Shown in pieces: positions 37,012 through 49,174 of a stretch of 60,558 nt of DNA. The stretch is from JBKHYJ01 sp046565505 (lineage in GTDB: Bacteria > Acidobacteriota > Blastocatellia > UBA7656). The notes under the pieces are model-generated. The model saw nothing but the letters and a program-made list of their open reading frames with translations, was not told the origin of the DNA and searched no databases. Positions within the stretch are counted from its first letter, which is position 1, and each line of letters begins with the position of its first letter. The stretch is from contig JBKHYJ010000078.1 of assembly GCA_046565505.1 (NCBI GenBank), positions 1-60,558 of the forward strand, written 5' to 3'. The position numbers and the translations under genes are program-made.

Positions 37012-38094
37012 ATGGCAGAGGAAACTAAAGATATACCGGGCGGGGATGACCCGCGCGATACGAGGCAGGCAGACGCAGGTCGGGTAACCGAATCATCAAC
37101 CGATAACGGAGAGAAGGCTGGAGAGCCTGCTCGGACCGAATCTACCGGGACGGTCGGGGCGGACGTGCCTGAAAAAGCACAGGCTCTCCCGCCCGAAGCC
37201 GGTTCTGTTTCTCCCGCCGATGAGGTCGAAGCCAGAGCTAAATCAGAGTTACCAGCCGGAGAAAAGCTCAAGACAGAAGCAAAAATCGAGTCGGCCTTGC
37301 CGGGCGTGGAGAAGCCATCGAAGACTCCCACGGTAGAGGGCGCATCAGAAAAGGGCGAGCCGCCCACTCCAGAGAAGGCTGAGCCAGCCAAGCCTCAATC
37401 CGGGGCCGCCTCAGTCAAGCCTGCTCCCCCGCGAGCCGCGCCGGGCGAAAAAGCCGTGCCGCCGAGGGCAACGCCCGCGGCCGGACATAAGCCGGCCGAA
37501 GGCGCAAAACCTCCGCCCGCCAAAAAAGGGCCTACGATCACAACGGAGATCGCGGGCGACCCGCTCATCGATCGAATCAAGAAGCACTTCGGCGAATACA
37601 TTACTGAAGCCGTCGCGACGCTCGGCCAGCAGATCATTCGCGTCAAGAAGGAATCGTACCTCGAGCTTTGCCGATTCTTGCACGATGACGACGAAGCGCT
37701 ATTTGATATGTGCACTGACCTCACCGCGATTCACTGGCCAGACCGAGCAGGCCAACAGTTTGACGTCGTGGCCCTACTCTACTCGGTCGCGAAAAACCGC
37801 AGGATCCGTGTCAAGGTCGCAATCGCCGAAGGCGAGGCTTGCCCGAGCATCAGCCTCATCTGGGCCGGCGCGGATTGGATGGAGCGCGAGGTCTACGATA
37901 TGTTCGGAGTCCGGTTCGACGGCCACCCGGACCTGAGGCGAATACTGCTCCCGCCTGACTGGCCGGGCAACCCGCTCCGCAAAGACTACCCGGTCGAGTA
38001 CCGCGATAACGAATGGACGGACAAACATCTTCAATATCGCGAGATCGATTACGACACGAGCTTGATAGATGTGAAGTACGCCGAGCGCAGGTAG
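37012..38094 (+). CDS. nuoC: NADH-quinone oxidoreductase subunit C with long disordered N-terminal extension
   Basis: 360 residues from the ATG at 37012; an in-frame TTG lies four codons upstream. Residues about 180-360 are the NuoC (30-kDa) domain of the complex I peripheral arm: RVKKESYLELCRFLHDDDE, then the signature MEREVYDMFGVRFDGHPDLR and LPPDWPGNPLRKDYPVEY. Residues 1-178 are Pro/Ala/Glu/Lys/Thr-rich and without predicted fold, about doubling the usual length. The gene begins the cluster; nuoA and nuoB, which normally precede it, are absent. The promoter and dyad at 36859 are likely to drive it. Confidence 0.95.
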   Translation: MAEETKDIPGGDDPRDTRQADAGRVTESSTDNGEKAGEPARTESTGTVGADVPEKAQALPPEAGSVSPADEVEARAKSELPAGEKLKTEAKIESALPGVEKPSKTPTVEGASEKGEPPTPEKAEPAKPQSGAASVKPAPPRAAPGEKAVPPRATPAAGHKPAEGAKPPPAKKGPTITTEIAGDPLIDRIKKHFGEYITEAVATLGQQIIRVKKESYLELCRFLHDDDEALFDMCTDLTAIHWPDRAGQQFDVVALLYSVAKNRRIRVKVAIAEGEACPSISLIWAGADWMEREVYDMFGVRFDGHPDLRRILLPPDWPGNPLRKDYPVEYRDNEWTDKHLQYREIDYDTSLIDVKYAERR

Positions 38095-38140
38095 GGCCCG
38101 AAGCGCGAGGGCGAAATTTCGGGCGGCACTTAGAGTCGAT

Positions 38141-39274
38141 ATGCAAGATCAAGAATTGACGAAAGCACAGGAGACACTCTTCGACGCCGAGGAGATGGTG
38201 CTCAACATGGGTCCGCAGCACCCTTCCACGCACGGCGTGCTCCGCGTCATACTGAAGCTCGATGGCGAAACCGTAACGGACCTCGACTGCGACATCGGCT
38301 ACCTGCACAGGGGCGTGGAAAAGATCGCCGAGCAAGACACTTACGCGATGATCACGCCTTACTGGGACAGGCTCGATTACGTCGCCGCCGTGTCGAATGA
38401 CCTGTGCTACGTCGAAGGCGTCGAGAAACTTCTGCAGGTCGAAGTCCCGAAGCGGGCCGAGTACCTGCGGGTCATATTGACGGAGCTTCAGCGCGTGGCG
38501 TCGCATCTTTTATGGCTCGGCACACACGCGATGGACATCGGCGCGGTCACCGTATTGCTCTACGCCTTCCGCGAGCGCGAAGAGATACTGAAGATATTTG
38601 AAGACTTCATCGGCGCGCGGCTGACGGCCCATGCGTTCCGCATCGGCGGGCTGTGGTGGGACGCATACCCCGAGTTCGAGCAGCGTGTCCGCGACTTCCT
38701 GAAGATACTGCCCGGCCGCATAGAAGAGTACGAGACGCTGCTCAATGCCAACCGCATCTGGCTACAGCGCACCGTCGGCATAGGCATCATCACGGCTGAA
38801 GACGCCATCAACATCAGCCTCACTGGCCCGGGGCTGCGGGGCTCCGGCGTCAAGTACGACGTGCGCAAGGCGCAGCCTTACTCGGCTTATCCGGACTTTG
38901 AATTCGATATACCCGTGGGCGAGAACGGCGATACGTACGACCGCTACCTCGTCCGCATGGAAGAGATCAAGCAATCGGCGCTCATCATCGAACAGGCGCT
39001 CGACGGGCTGCCCGAGGGCCCCGTGATGGCAAAGGTGCCGAAAGTTATCAAGCCGCCCGTAGGCGAGGTCTACCATTCAATAGAGGGGCCGAAGGGCGAG
39101 ATAGGCGTCTACCTCGTGAGCGATGGGACGGGCAAGCCTTACCGCATGCGGATTCGCCCGCCTTCGTACATCAACCTTCAGTCGCTCAAGCGCATGTCGG
39201 TCGGTCACCTGGTCGCGGACGTGGTGGCGATCATAGGCACGCTCGACATAGTGCTCGGGGAAGTCGATAGGTAG
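38141..39274 (+). CDS. nuoD: NADH-quinone oxidoreductase subunit D
   Basis: 377 residues, 49-kDa subunit of the complex I quinone module. The quinone-site loop MGPQHPSTHGVLR is at about residues 24-36, followed by DIGYLHRGVEKIAE, YWDRLDYVAAVSND and the C-terminal IRPPSYINLQSL stretch. It is of standard length and has no extension. It lies 46 nt after nuoC. NuoC and NuoD are separate here, unlike the fused NuoCD of E. coli. Confidence 0.97.
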   Translation: MQDQELTKAQETLFDAEEMVLNMGPQHPSTHGVLRVILKLDGETVTDLDCDIGYLHRGVEKIAEQDTYAMITPYWDRLDYVAAVSNDLCYVEGVEKLLQVEVPKRAEYLRVILTELQRVASHLLWLGTHAMDIGAVTVLLYAFREREEILKIFEDFIGARLTAHAFRIGGLWWDAYPEFEQRVRDFLKILPGRIEEYETLLNANRIWLQRTVGIGIITAEDAINISLTGPGLRGSGVKYDVRKAQPYSAYPDFEFDIPVGENGDTYDRYLVRMEEIKQSALIIEQALDGLPEGPVMAKVPKVIKPPVGEVYHSIEGPKGEIGVYLVSDGTGKPYRMRIRPPSYINLQSLKRMSVGHLVADVVAIIGTLDIVLGEVDR

Positions 39275-39369
39275 TTTGAAACGTTGAACCTTGTACGCGC
39301 GGCGACGAACAGCTGAACCCGGGTGCGTCCGGTCACCTCGTTCGCCGTCCGCCGTTCGGCCTAATATTT

Positions 39370-40716
39370 ATGTCAGCTATACTCATTAAACTCATGCTGG
39401 TCGCGCCAGACTGGGTGGTGCGCCTGATGCGCGAGCGGCGACCCAACAACGTTTTCTGGTCTGAATACATAGTGTGGCCGCTGATTCAGATCATAATAGT
39501 GTTGTTCGTCATCCTCACGCTCGTCGCGTACCTCGTCTACGTCGAGCGCAAGGTTTCTGCGTTCATCCAGGCGCGGCTCGGCCCCATGCGCGTGGGGCCG
39601 TGGGGGCTGCTTCAGCCCGCGGCAGACGGCCTCAAGCTGCTGCTCAAAGAAGACATCATCCCGCTCAAGGCCGACCGCACGGTCTTCGCCATCGCGCCGA
39701 TAATCTCGGTCGTGGCGGCGCTCGTCGTTTTGGCCGTGATCCCGTGGGGCGCGGCATGGGCGACCATCGCGAACGTAAACATCGGCCTGCTGCTGATACT
39801 GGCCGTGTCGTCGGTGAGCGTGCTCGGGCTCGTGCTGGCGGGCTGGTCTTCCAACTCGAAGTACTCACTGCTGGGCGCGCTGCGGTCGTCGGCCCAGATG
39901 GTGAGTTACGAGATCGGCATGGGACTTTCCGTCATCGGGGCGCTGATGTTCGCGAAGACGCTTTCGATGTCCGGCATAATTGAGGCCCAGCAAGCCGACG
40001 GCGTCTGGTACGTATTCTTTCAACCCCTCGGCTTTCTGATTTACCTCGTGAGCGCGCTCGGCGAGACCAACCGCGCGCCGTTCGACCTCCCCGAGGCCGA
40101 GTCGGAGTTGGTGGCAGGTTACCACACGGAGTACTCGGGCTTCCGTTGGGCGCTCTTCTTCATGGCGGAGTACTCGGCGATGATCGTGACTTCGGCCGTG
40201 GCGGTCACGCTCTTCCTGGGCGGATGGCATTTCCCCGGCCTCGGCCTGGTCAAGAACCAGACGCTGTTCGTGCTCCTGAGCGTCCTCGTCTTCGCGGTGA
40301 AGATCGGCGTCTTGATCTACGCATACATGTGGTTCAGGTGGACGTGGCCTCGCTACCGCTACGATCAGTTGATGGAGCTGGGCTGGAAGTGGATGATACC
40401 TGCGGGCCTCATCAACATTGTTTTGACCGGCGTGTGGTACGTCCTGGCCCTCCCGAAATCGCAGGGCGGAGTGTTCGGACTCTTGCAAGAGCAAGCGAGG
40501 CGGTTAGCGCCGACCAGGCCCTGGGGCGTCGCCTACTTCATAATCACGGCCTTCGCCGTCACGGTCCCCATCGTATGGGCCGTCCTGGCGACGATCAACC
40601 GCCGGTCGCGCGACTTCAACCTGCATGAGCAGCGCCAGTTGCAAATACAACTCCGGCGGGAGCGGCTCGAGAAACAGCTACAGCAGGGGGCCAAGCCGCA
40701 GCCGGCCGAGCAATAA
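39370..40716 (+). CDS. nuoH: NADH-quinone oxidoreductase subunit H, C-terminally extended
   Basis: 448 residues, compared with about 330 in most bacteria. It is the membrane subunit joining the two arms at the quinone cavity. Signatures: VYVERKVSAFIQARLGPMRVGPWGLLQP, a second matrix-loop ALGETNRAPFDLPEAESELVAGYHTEYSG, and FFMAEYS. The usual end is near residue 350; a further membrane helix (about 385-410, VAYFIITAFAVTVPIVWAVL) and a charged, Gln-rich tail (about 412-448) are added. The tail may contact the peripheral arm (inference). Confidence 0.96.
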   Translation: MSAILIKLMLVAPDWVVRLMRERRPNNVFWSEYIVWPLIQIIIVLFVILTLVAYLVYVERKVSAFIQARLGPMRVGPWGLLQPAADGLKLLLKEDIIPLKADRTVFAIAPIISVVAALVVLAVIPWGAAWATIANVNIGLLLILAVSSVSVLGLVLAGWSSNSKYSLLGALRSSAQMVSYEIGMGLSVIGALMFAKTLSMSGIIEAQQADGVWYVFFQPLGFLIYLVSALGETNRAPFDLPEAESELVAGYHTEYSGFRWALFFMAEYSAMIVTSAVAVTLFLGGWHFPGLGLVKNQTLFVLLSVLVFAVKIGVLIYAYMWFRWTWPRYRYDQLMELGWKWMIPAGLINIVLTGVWYVLALPKSQGGVFGLLQEQARRLAPTRPWGVAYFIITAFAVTVPIVWAVLATINRRSRDFNLHEQRQLQIQLRRERLEKQLQQGAKPQPAEQ

Positions 40717-40789
40717 AGTATTCGCAGGCCCATTGATTAATTGCGCGATCGATTAATAAATCAGCGGGCGGAATCTATCAGGTGAAATT

Positions 40790-41335
40790 ATGTCAGCAGC
40801 AGTAAAACCAGCGAGGAAGCGAACCCTAGGCCAGATGATCAGGCGACTCTTATTGCTCGACCTGTTCAAGGGCCTCGCGCTCACTTTTAAGTATAACGCG
40901 CGCGCGCTGTACGAGCCGCGCGATGGCGGCAACCCTAATCAGGCGATCTACACCGAGCAGTACCCGCTGGAGCCCGCGCGCGTGTCCGAGCGGTTCCGCG
41001 GCGCGCCCCGCCTGAACCTCGACCCCGAAACGGGCGGGACCCTGTGCATAGCGTGCGACCTGTGCGCGCTCGCCTGCCCGGTCGATTGCATAGAGGTCGG
41101 GTCGATCCGCCGCGAAGTTCGCGACGGGGAGAAGGTGAACAAAAAGAAGGTGCTCACTACTTTCACCTTCGACACCTCGCGCTGCATGTTTTGCAACCTG
41201 TGTTCGGAGGCGTGCCCGACCGACTGCCTGGAGCTGACGCAGAGCTTCGAGCTCGCGGTTTATCATCGCTCGGGCTTTCGCTGGGACCGCGAGATGCTTG
41301 AGAAGGGCATCAACTACGTTCGATATACGAAATAG
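40790..41335 (+). CDS. nuoI: NADH-quinone oxidoreductase subunit I (two [4Fe-4S] clusters)
   Basis: 181 residues. Both ferredoxin motifs are complete: CIACDLCALACP and CMFCNLCSEACP, each followed by a DC, giving clusters N6a and N6b, which lead electrons to N2. An AGGTG site is 7 nt before the ATG. The N-terminal 60 residues carry the amphipathic helix that docks onto NuoH. The gene keeps the standard order H-I-J-K. Confidence 0.96.
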   Translation: MSAAVKPARKRTLGQMIRRLLLLDLFKGLALTFKYNARALYEPRDGGNPNQAIYTEQYPLEPARVSERFRGAPRLNLDPETGGTLCIACDLCALACPVDCIEVGSIRREVRDGEKVNKKKVLTTFTFDTSRCMFCNLCSEACPTDCLELTQSFELAVYHRSGFRWDREMLEKGINYVRYTK

Positions 41336-41420
41336 GGGCCGCGCGACGGGGCCCGGGCCGGTAGTCTAAAATCTCATCCGTATTACCGCCCGCCCCCGTG
41401 GCCGCCCCCGCCGGAGGCCA

Positions 41421-42014
41421 ATGCAACTACACGGCTGGGAAGGTGTGCTCTTCTACGTGCTTGCCATCATGACGCTGTTCATGGCGGTCTTCGTCGTGAC
41501 GGCCCGCATCGCCGTACACTCTGCGCTGTTTCTAATCTCGACGCTCGTCAACATAGCGCTCATCTTTATACTGCTGCGGGCGGAGTTCGTCGCGGGGGTC
41601 CAGATACTGGTTTACGTGGGCGGCGTGATGGTGCTGTTCTTGTTCGTCATCATGCTCGTGCAGACGCGCGCAGAAGAAGAGGCGCGCGTGCGGCTCTACA
41701 CGGGGCAGACCTGGCCTGCCGTGGTCATCGCGCTCCTGCTGGCGGTCTCGTTCTACTTCGCGATGACCCCCGCGCAGGCGGCCTTCCGGCCCCAGCCCGA
41801 ATTAAGCGCCGGCTTGCAGACTGCTGCCCCCGAGGGCGGCGAGTTGAACAAGGCCGGGGCGGGTTACATATCTGACGACACGGCGAAGGTCGGCGACGCG
41901 CTCTACAGGAGGGCCGCGCTGCCATTCGAGATCGCGTCCGTGCTGCTGCTCGTGGCCATGGTCGGCGCGGTGTTGCTCGCGCGCGGGACCAAACAAGAAA
42001 AGTATTACGAATGA
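41421..42014 (+). CDS. nuoJ: NADH-quinone oxidoreductase subunit J
   Basis: 197 residues, five membrane segments. The conserved third helix is present as VAGVQILVYVGGVMVLFLFVIML. A long periplasmic loop (about 120-165, rich in Ala, Gly and Glu) precedes the last helix. A GGAGG site lies 4 nt before the ATG. Position between nuoI and nuoK confirms the assignment. Confidence 0.94.
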   Translation: MQLHGWEGVLFYVLAIMTLFMAVFVVTARIAVHSALFLISTLVNIALIFILLRAEFVAGVQILVYVGGVMVLFLFVIMLVQTRAEEEARVRLYTGQTWPAVVIALLLAVSFYFAMTPAQAAFRPQPELSAGLQTAAPEGGELNKAGAGYISDDTAKVGDALYRRAALPFEIASVLLLVAMVGAVLLARGTKQEKYYE

Positions 42015-42121
42015 TTACCATTGCGGGTTGCGGGGCGGGGGTCGCGGATTCGAGGGTCAGGTGACTGACTTTTAATCCGCCGCTCGCGTCCCGCAATCCG
42101 CAATTCGGTGAGGAGGGTGTC

Positions 42122-42556
42122 GTGACAGGTTTTCTGCCGGGCGTGCTCGCCTACTTCGCTCCGCTGCTTCTACAGGCGCAGCAGCCGTTCCTGAAAAGGT
42201 TCGAGCCTACGCTCATCAACTTTTTGATGCTGAGCTTCCTGCTGTTCGTCGTGGGAGTGGCGGGCGTGCTGTCGCGCCGCAATATCATCATCATATTCAT
42301 GTCCATAGAGTTGATACTGAACGCGGTCAACCTCAACCTGATCGCGTTCTCGCGCTACCTCCAGATGAACCAGAGGGCGCTCGCGGACCTCAAGCCCGTG
42401 GGCCTGGCCGTGGACCCGCTCGCGGGCCCCGTGTTCACCATATTCATCATAGTGGTGGCGGCGGCGGAAGCGGCCGTCGGCCTGGGCATCGTCATAGCGA
42501 TGTTTCGCAACAGCGAGACCGTGGCGATTGACGAAATCGACTTACTCAAATGGTAA
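42122..42556 (+). CDS. nuoK: NADH-quinone oxidoreductase subunit K with N-terminal extension
   Basis: 144 residues from a GTG preceded by AGGAGGG 5 nt upstream; this site fixes the start and so an N-terminal extension of about 35 residues relative to the roughly 100-residue family norm. The three helices follow, with the membrane glutamate in FMSIELILNAVNLNLIAFS and a second acidic residue in AAEAAVGLGIVIAMFR. Standard place between nuoJ and nuoL. Confidence 0.94.
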   Translation: MTGFLPGVLAYFAPLLLQAQQPFLKRFEPTLINFLMLSFLLFVVGVAGVLSRRNIIIIFMSIELILNAVNLNLIAFSRYLQMNQRALADLKPVGLAVDPLAGPVFTIFIIVVAAAEAAVGLGIVIAMFRNSETVAIDEIDLLKW

Positions 42557-42654
42557 TTGACGGAAATACTCACGGCGGGCGGGGTGTGCGCGGCGGGGGG
42601 CGGATGGCTCCGCTTGCCGCGCACATCCCGCCCGCGGCTGCCAGGTTCTGACTT

Positions 42655-45057
<2,403 letters not shown>

Positions 45058-45192
45058 TGGCGCCGCGCCGCCGGGCCCCGTCGCGGAGCGACCAGGGGGC
45101 CGAGTCTGGGATCATCTATGGCCGGCGGGCCATAAGGGCGGGGACACGTCGGGACCGGCCCACACAGGTATTTTAAAGGAGACGCTTGAACA

Positions 45193-47016
45193 ATGCCTCA
45201 AATCAAATTCTTCGGGATCGGCATCCTCTCTTGGGTAACGTGGCTTCCGGCGGTGGGTGCGATCCTGCTGCTGCTCTTCAAAAAGACGAGGAATGACCGC
45301 ATTCGCTGGTTCGCGAACCTCTGGATAGGCCTCTGCTTTTTAGTCTCGATCCCGCTCATCACGGGGCTCGGCGGCAGGGGGTCGGGCTACGACCGCGGGC
45401 TGGGCGGGCTGCAATTCATCGAGGACCACGAGTGGATACCCTTGATCGGCGCGCGGTACCAGTTAGGCGTGGATGGGCTGTCGCTGATGCTGGTGATGCT
45501 GACGACGATGCTCGGCGTCATCTCGGTCGTGTGCTCTTGGGCTTACATACGCGAGAAGGGGCGGGAGAAAGAGTACTACATCATGCTGCTGCTGCTTCAG
45601 AGCGGCATGATCGGCGCGTTCGTAGCGGCGGACCTTTTCCTCTTCTTCATCTTCTGGGAAGTGATGCTCGTGCCGATGTACTTCCTGATAGGCATATGGG
45701 GGGGCAAGAACCGGCTCTATTCCGCGATCAAGTTCTTCCTCTACACGCTGGTCGGCTCGCTGGTGATGCTGCTGGCGGTGCTGAAACTCTTCTTCGTCTT
45801 CCCGGCCGTCGTGCAGGCGCAGCATCCGGCCGTCCGCGCGACCGCCGCGCAAAACGCCACCAACGTCGCGACCGGCAGGTATAACGAGGCGATGTATAAC
45901 CTCGTGGAAAACGCGATCATCCGCGCGAAGGAAGGCAAGGACAGGCTCAACAATAACCGCGACCTGCCGCAAGAATACGTCCGCAGCTCTTTCAACATCG
46001 CCGCGCTTACGGCCATCGGCCCGCACATCAAGACGGTGTTCGGCTTGAGCCTGGTCATATGGCTGTTCATAGGCTTCGCGCTGTCGTTCGCCATCAAAGT
46101 GCCGATGTTCCCCTTCCACACCTGGCTGCCCGATGCGCACTACGACGCGCCGACGGCAGGGTCGGTCATACTGGCGGGCGTGCTGCTGAAGATGGGGACT
46201 TATGGCTTCATGCGGTTCTCGCTCCCCATCTTCCCCGACGCGGCCACGCACCCGACCGTGCGGCAGGTGATGATAGTGCTCGCCATCATCGGCATCATCT
46301 ACGGCGCGCTCGTGGCGATGGCGCAGAAGGACGTTAAAAAGCTCATAGCTTACTCGTCAGTCTCGCACCTCGGGTTCGTGATGCTCGGGCTGTTCGCGCT
46401 CAATCCTAATGGCATCAACGGCGCGGTGATGCAGATGATAAATCACGGCATCTCTACCGGCGCGCTGTTCATGCTGGCCGGGATCCTTTACGAGCGCCGC
46501 CACACCTACGAGATAGCCGAGTACGGCGGACTCGCGCACATAATGCCCGTCTACGCGACCATATTCCTGATCGTCACGCTTTCGTCGCTGGGCCTGCCCC
46601 TGATGAACAACTTCATAGGCGAATTCCTGACGCTCGCCGGCGCCTTCCAGGCCCGCGTGGCATGGGGCGCGCTCGCCACGGTGGGGATCATACTCGGCGC
46701 GGCCTACATGCTCTGGCTTTACCAGAGGCTATTTTTCGGGTCGGTCACGAATGACGCCAACAGGGGGCTGCGCGACCTGAACGCCCGCGAGGCATGGCAG
46801 TTCGCGCCGCTCATACTCCTGATCTTCTGGATAGGCATCTACCCGAGGCCCGTGCTCTCTTACATCAACCCGCAGACCAACGTCGTGGTGGCGCAGGTGC
46901 AGCCGGATTTCTTTAAGGCCGGGCCCGCCGCCGAGCGCGTGGCCGAAGAGAAGTCGGGCGCCCAGACAGGCGCGGAGGCGACTCAGCCGGGCGAAGAGCG
47001 CAGGGAGGTTCGGTGA
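45193..47016 (+). CDS. nuoM: NADH-quinone oxidoreductase subunit M
   Basis: 607 residues, antiporter-like subunit. Visible blocks: FFIFWEVMLVPMYFLIGIWGG, KVPMFPFHTWLPDAHYDAPT, KLIAYSSVSHLGFVML and NGAVMQMINHGISTGALFML. A polar insert of roughly 60 residues (about 205-265) with an NNRDLPQEY stretch separates helices 6 and 7 and is not typical of shorter homologues. AAGGAG lies 12 nt before the ATG. The tail (about 575-607) is charged. Confidence 0.96.
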   Translation: MPQIKFFGIGILSWVTWLPAVGAILLLLFKKTRNDRIRWFANLWIGLCFLVSIPLITGLGGRGSGYDRGLGGLQFIEDHEWIPLIGARYQLGVDGLSLMLVMLTTMLGVISVVCSWAYIREKGREKEYYIMLLLLQSGMIGAFVAADLFLFFIFWEVMLVPMYFLIGIWGGKNRLYSAIKFFLYTLVGSLVMLLAVLKLFFVFPAVVQAQHPAVRATAAQNATNVATGRYNEAMYNLVENAIIRAKEGKDRLNNNRDLPQEYVRSSFNIAALTAIGPHIKTVFGLSLVIWLFIGFALSFAIKVPMFPFHTWLPDAHYDAPTAGSVILAGVLLKMGTYGFMRFSLPIFPDAATHPTVRQVMIVLAIIGIIYGALVAMAQKDVKKLIAYSSVSHLGFVMLGLFALNPNGINGAVMQMINHGISTGALFMLAGILYERRHTYEIAEYGGLAHIMPVYATIFLIVTLSSLGLPLMNNFIGEFLTLAGAFQARVAWGALATVGIILGAAYMLWLYQRLFFGSVTNDANRGLRDLNAREAWQFAPLILLIFWIGIYPRPVLSYINPQTNVVVAQVQPDFFKAGPAAERVAEEKSGAQTGAEATQPGEERREVR

Positions 47017-47160
47017 GCGAAGGGACGGGCGGCGCGCGGGGGAGGGTCACGGCCAACGGGCCTGAACTCGTTTGACCCGCGCTAACACGTTCGGCCCGCC
47101 CCCGTCCGCGTATTAACCCTCGGGGCCTTTCATAACCGGGGACCGTACAATCGAGAACTT

Positions 47161-48885
47161 ATGCTAGCACTACTACAGACAACGCCCGACTTTAAGAACC
47201 TGATGCAGCAGGCGGCGCAGTACATCATGCCTGAGGTAATACTGACTGTATTCGCCTGCGGCGCCCTCGTGCTGGACGCGATGCTGCCGCGCGACCGCAA
47301 GAAGCTCGTCGCATGGGTGAGCCTTGCGGGCATAGGGTTCGCGCTCGTGTCGCTGCTCCTTCTCTCTTCCAACATACTTGGGTTCGACCTGTCGCGCTTC
47401 ACCTTCAACAACCCGGGCGCGCCGCGCACGGCGTTCTTCGACATGATAGTGCTCGACACGTACGCGGTCGTCTTCAAGCTCATGTTCCTGATCGGCGCGG
47501 CGGTCTCGATACTCCTTTCGACGAAGTACCTGGACGTGGAAGGCGAGCAGCGCGGCGAGTATTACGCGCTGATACTGTTTGCGGTCACGGGCATGATGTT
47601 TATGGCCTCGGGCATCGACCTGCTGACGCTGTTCATCTCGCTAGAGCTGATGGCGATCTCGGTCTACATACTGGTCGGCTACTTCAGGCGGGACAAGAAA
47701 TCAAACGAAGCCTCGATGAAATATTTCCTGCTCGGGGCATTCTCGTCCGGCGTGCTGCTTTACGGCATCTCGATGGTGTACGGGATGACCGGCTCGACCA
47801 ACCTGCAAAAGATAGCGGCGGCGCTGCCGGTCGTGGCGACGACGAACTTCAGCCCGATGGGTCAGCCGGCCGACATGCGCTACCTGGTGCTCATGTCCAT
47901 GATCCTGATGGCGGCCGGGATGTTCTTCAAAGTGGCGGCCGTCCCCTTCCACATGTGGGCGCCGGACGCCTACGAAGGCGCGCCCACGTCGGTGACGGCG
48001 TTCATGTCCGTGGCGGTCAAGGCCGCGAGCTTCGCCATGTTCGGCAGGCTTTTCCTCTACGGCCTGCCCGACCTGCGCGGGGCGATCGCGGGCGACGCGG
48101 CGGCCAACCCGCCGATACCGGGCCTGCCGGGGTGGGCCGTGTTGCTGGGGGCCGTGGCCGCGGTGACGATGGTGTGGGGCAACCTCGGCGCGCTCACGCA
48201 GACCAACACCAAGCGGCTGCTGGCGTACTCTTCGATTTCACATGCGGGGTACACGCTGCTCGGGCTGATCGCGGGCAACGAGAGGGGCTACACGGGATTT
48301 ATCATTTACCTGTTCATCTACACGCTGATGAACCTTGGGGTATTCGGCTGCATCATCGCGCTCAGGCGGCGCGGGATCGTCGGCGACCGCATCGAAGACC
48401 TAAACGGCCTGATGCGCAAGGCCCCGTGGCTCACGGTGCTGATGACTATATTTCTTCTTTCGCTCGGCGGCATCCCCCCGACGGCGGGGTTCATAGGGAA
48501 GTTCTACCTGTTCGCCGGACTCATAGAGACGGGCAACCCCTGGCTCGTGCGGCTCGCCATACTGGCAGTCGTGATGAGCGCGATATCGCTCTACTACTAC
48601 ATACGCTTCATCCGCGCCATGTACATCGAGGCCGAAGCCGAGCCGCAGCCCGTGAGGCTCGCGCCCTCGCTTCAAATCGCGCTCTGCGCGGCCGCGCTGT
48701 TCGTGGTGTGCGTAGGCGTGTACCCGCAGCCGCTCATAAACATCACGCAGAAGGCCGCCGTAAGCCAGGGCCTGAAGGTTTACTCTTACCAGCGCCCTGG
48801 CCCCGCGCAGTCGCCGGCCGAGGGCGAGCCGGCGCAGCCTGACGAAGACGACCTCGCCCCGCCGCCCATCGCCCCGCGGCGGTAA
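47161..48885 (+). CDS. nuoN: NADH-quinone oxidoreductase subunit N
   Basis: 574 residues, the third antiporter-like subunit, here last in the complex I cluster. Blocks: FISLELMAISVYILVGYFRRD, KSNEASMKYFLLGAFSSGVLLYG, PFHMWAPDAYEGAPTSVTAFM and KRLLAYSSISHAGYTLLG. A loop between about 305 and 325 (GDAAANPPIPGLPG) and a Pro/Glu-rich tail of about 30 residues are additions. The stop lies 4 nt before the AtpZ-like gene, so the two are probably co-translated. Confidence 0.96.
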   Translation: MLALLQTTPDFKNLMQQAAQYIMPEVILTVFACGALVLDAMLPRDRKKLVAWVSLAGIGFALVSLLLLSSNILGFDLSRFTFNNPGAPRTAFFDMIVLDTYAVVFKLMFLIGAAVSILLSTKYLDVEGEQRGEYYALILFAVTGMMFMASGIDLLTLFISLELMAISVYILVGYFRRDKKSNEASMKYFLLGAFSSGVLLYGISMVYGMTGSTNLQKIAAALPVVATTNFSPMGQPADMRYLVLMSMILMAAGMFFKVAAVPFHMWAPDAYEGAPTSVTAFMSVAVKAASFAMFGRLFLYGLPDLRGAIAGDAAANPPIPGLPGWAVLLGAVAAVTMVWGNLGALTQTNTKRLLAYSSISHAGYTLLGLIAGNERGYTGFIIYLFIYTLMNLGVFGCIIALRRRGIVGDRIEDLNGLMRKAPWLTVLMTIFLLSLGGIPPTAGFIGKFYLFAGLIETGNPWLVRLAILAVVMSAISLYYYIRFIRAMYIEAEAEPQPVRLAPSLQIALCAAALFVVCVGVYPQPLINITQKAAVSQGLKVYSYQRPGPAQSPAEGEPAQPDEDDLAPPPIAPRR

Positions 48886-48889
48886 TGAA

Positions 48890-49123
48890 ATGCCTTCAGA
48901 TGACGACAATCAAAGCGGCGGTATAAGCTGGCGGCAGGCGCTCACGACCGTGGGCCTTGCGCTGGCGATACCGTCAACTATCGGCGTTCCCGCGTTCGTC
49001 GGCTGGTGGCTCGACAGGCGGTTCGGCACTTCCTTTTGGATCATCTGCGGCCTGGTCCTGGGGCTGCTCGGCGCGGCGTTCGACATCTACACGCTACTGA
49101 AACGATTCGGGCAGTTCAAATAA
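48890..49123 (+). CDS. atpZ: AtpZ/AtpI-family small membrane protein
   Basis: 77 residues: a polar acidic N-terminus, then two helices, LTTVGLALAIPSTIGVPAFVGWWLDRR and FWIICGLVLGLLGAAFDIYTLLKR. This is the AtpZ (AtpQ-like) pattern, a magnesium/assembly-associated partner normally encoded before atpI or atpB. Here it follows nuoN by 4 nt and is 29 kb from atpI-atpB-atpE. No other ATP synthase gene follows it. Confidence 0.85.
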   Translation: MPSDDDNQSGGISWRQALTTVGLALAIPSTIGVPAFVGWWLDRRFGTSFWIICGLVLGLLGAAFDIYTLLKRFGQFK

Positions 49124-49174
49124 CACCGTGCGTAAGGCGGCGGGCGCGCCGTCGCGGCCCAGCCTTATCTCTGT

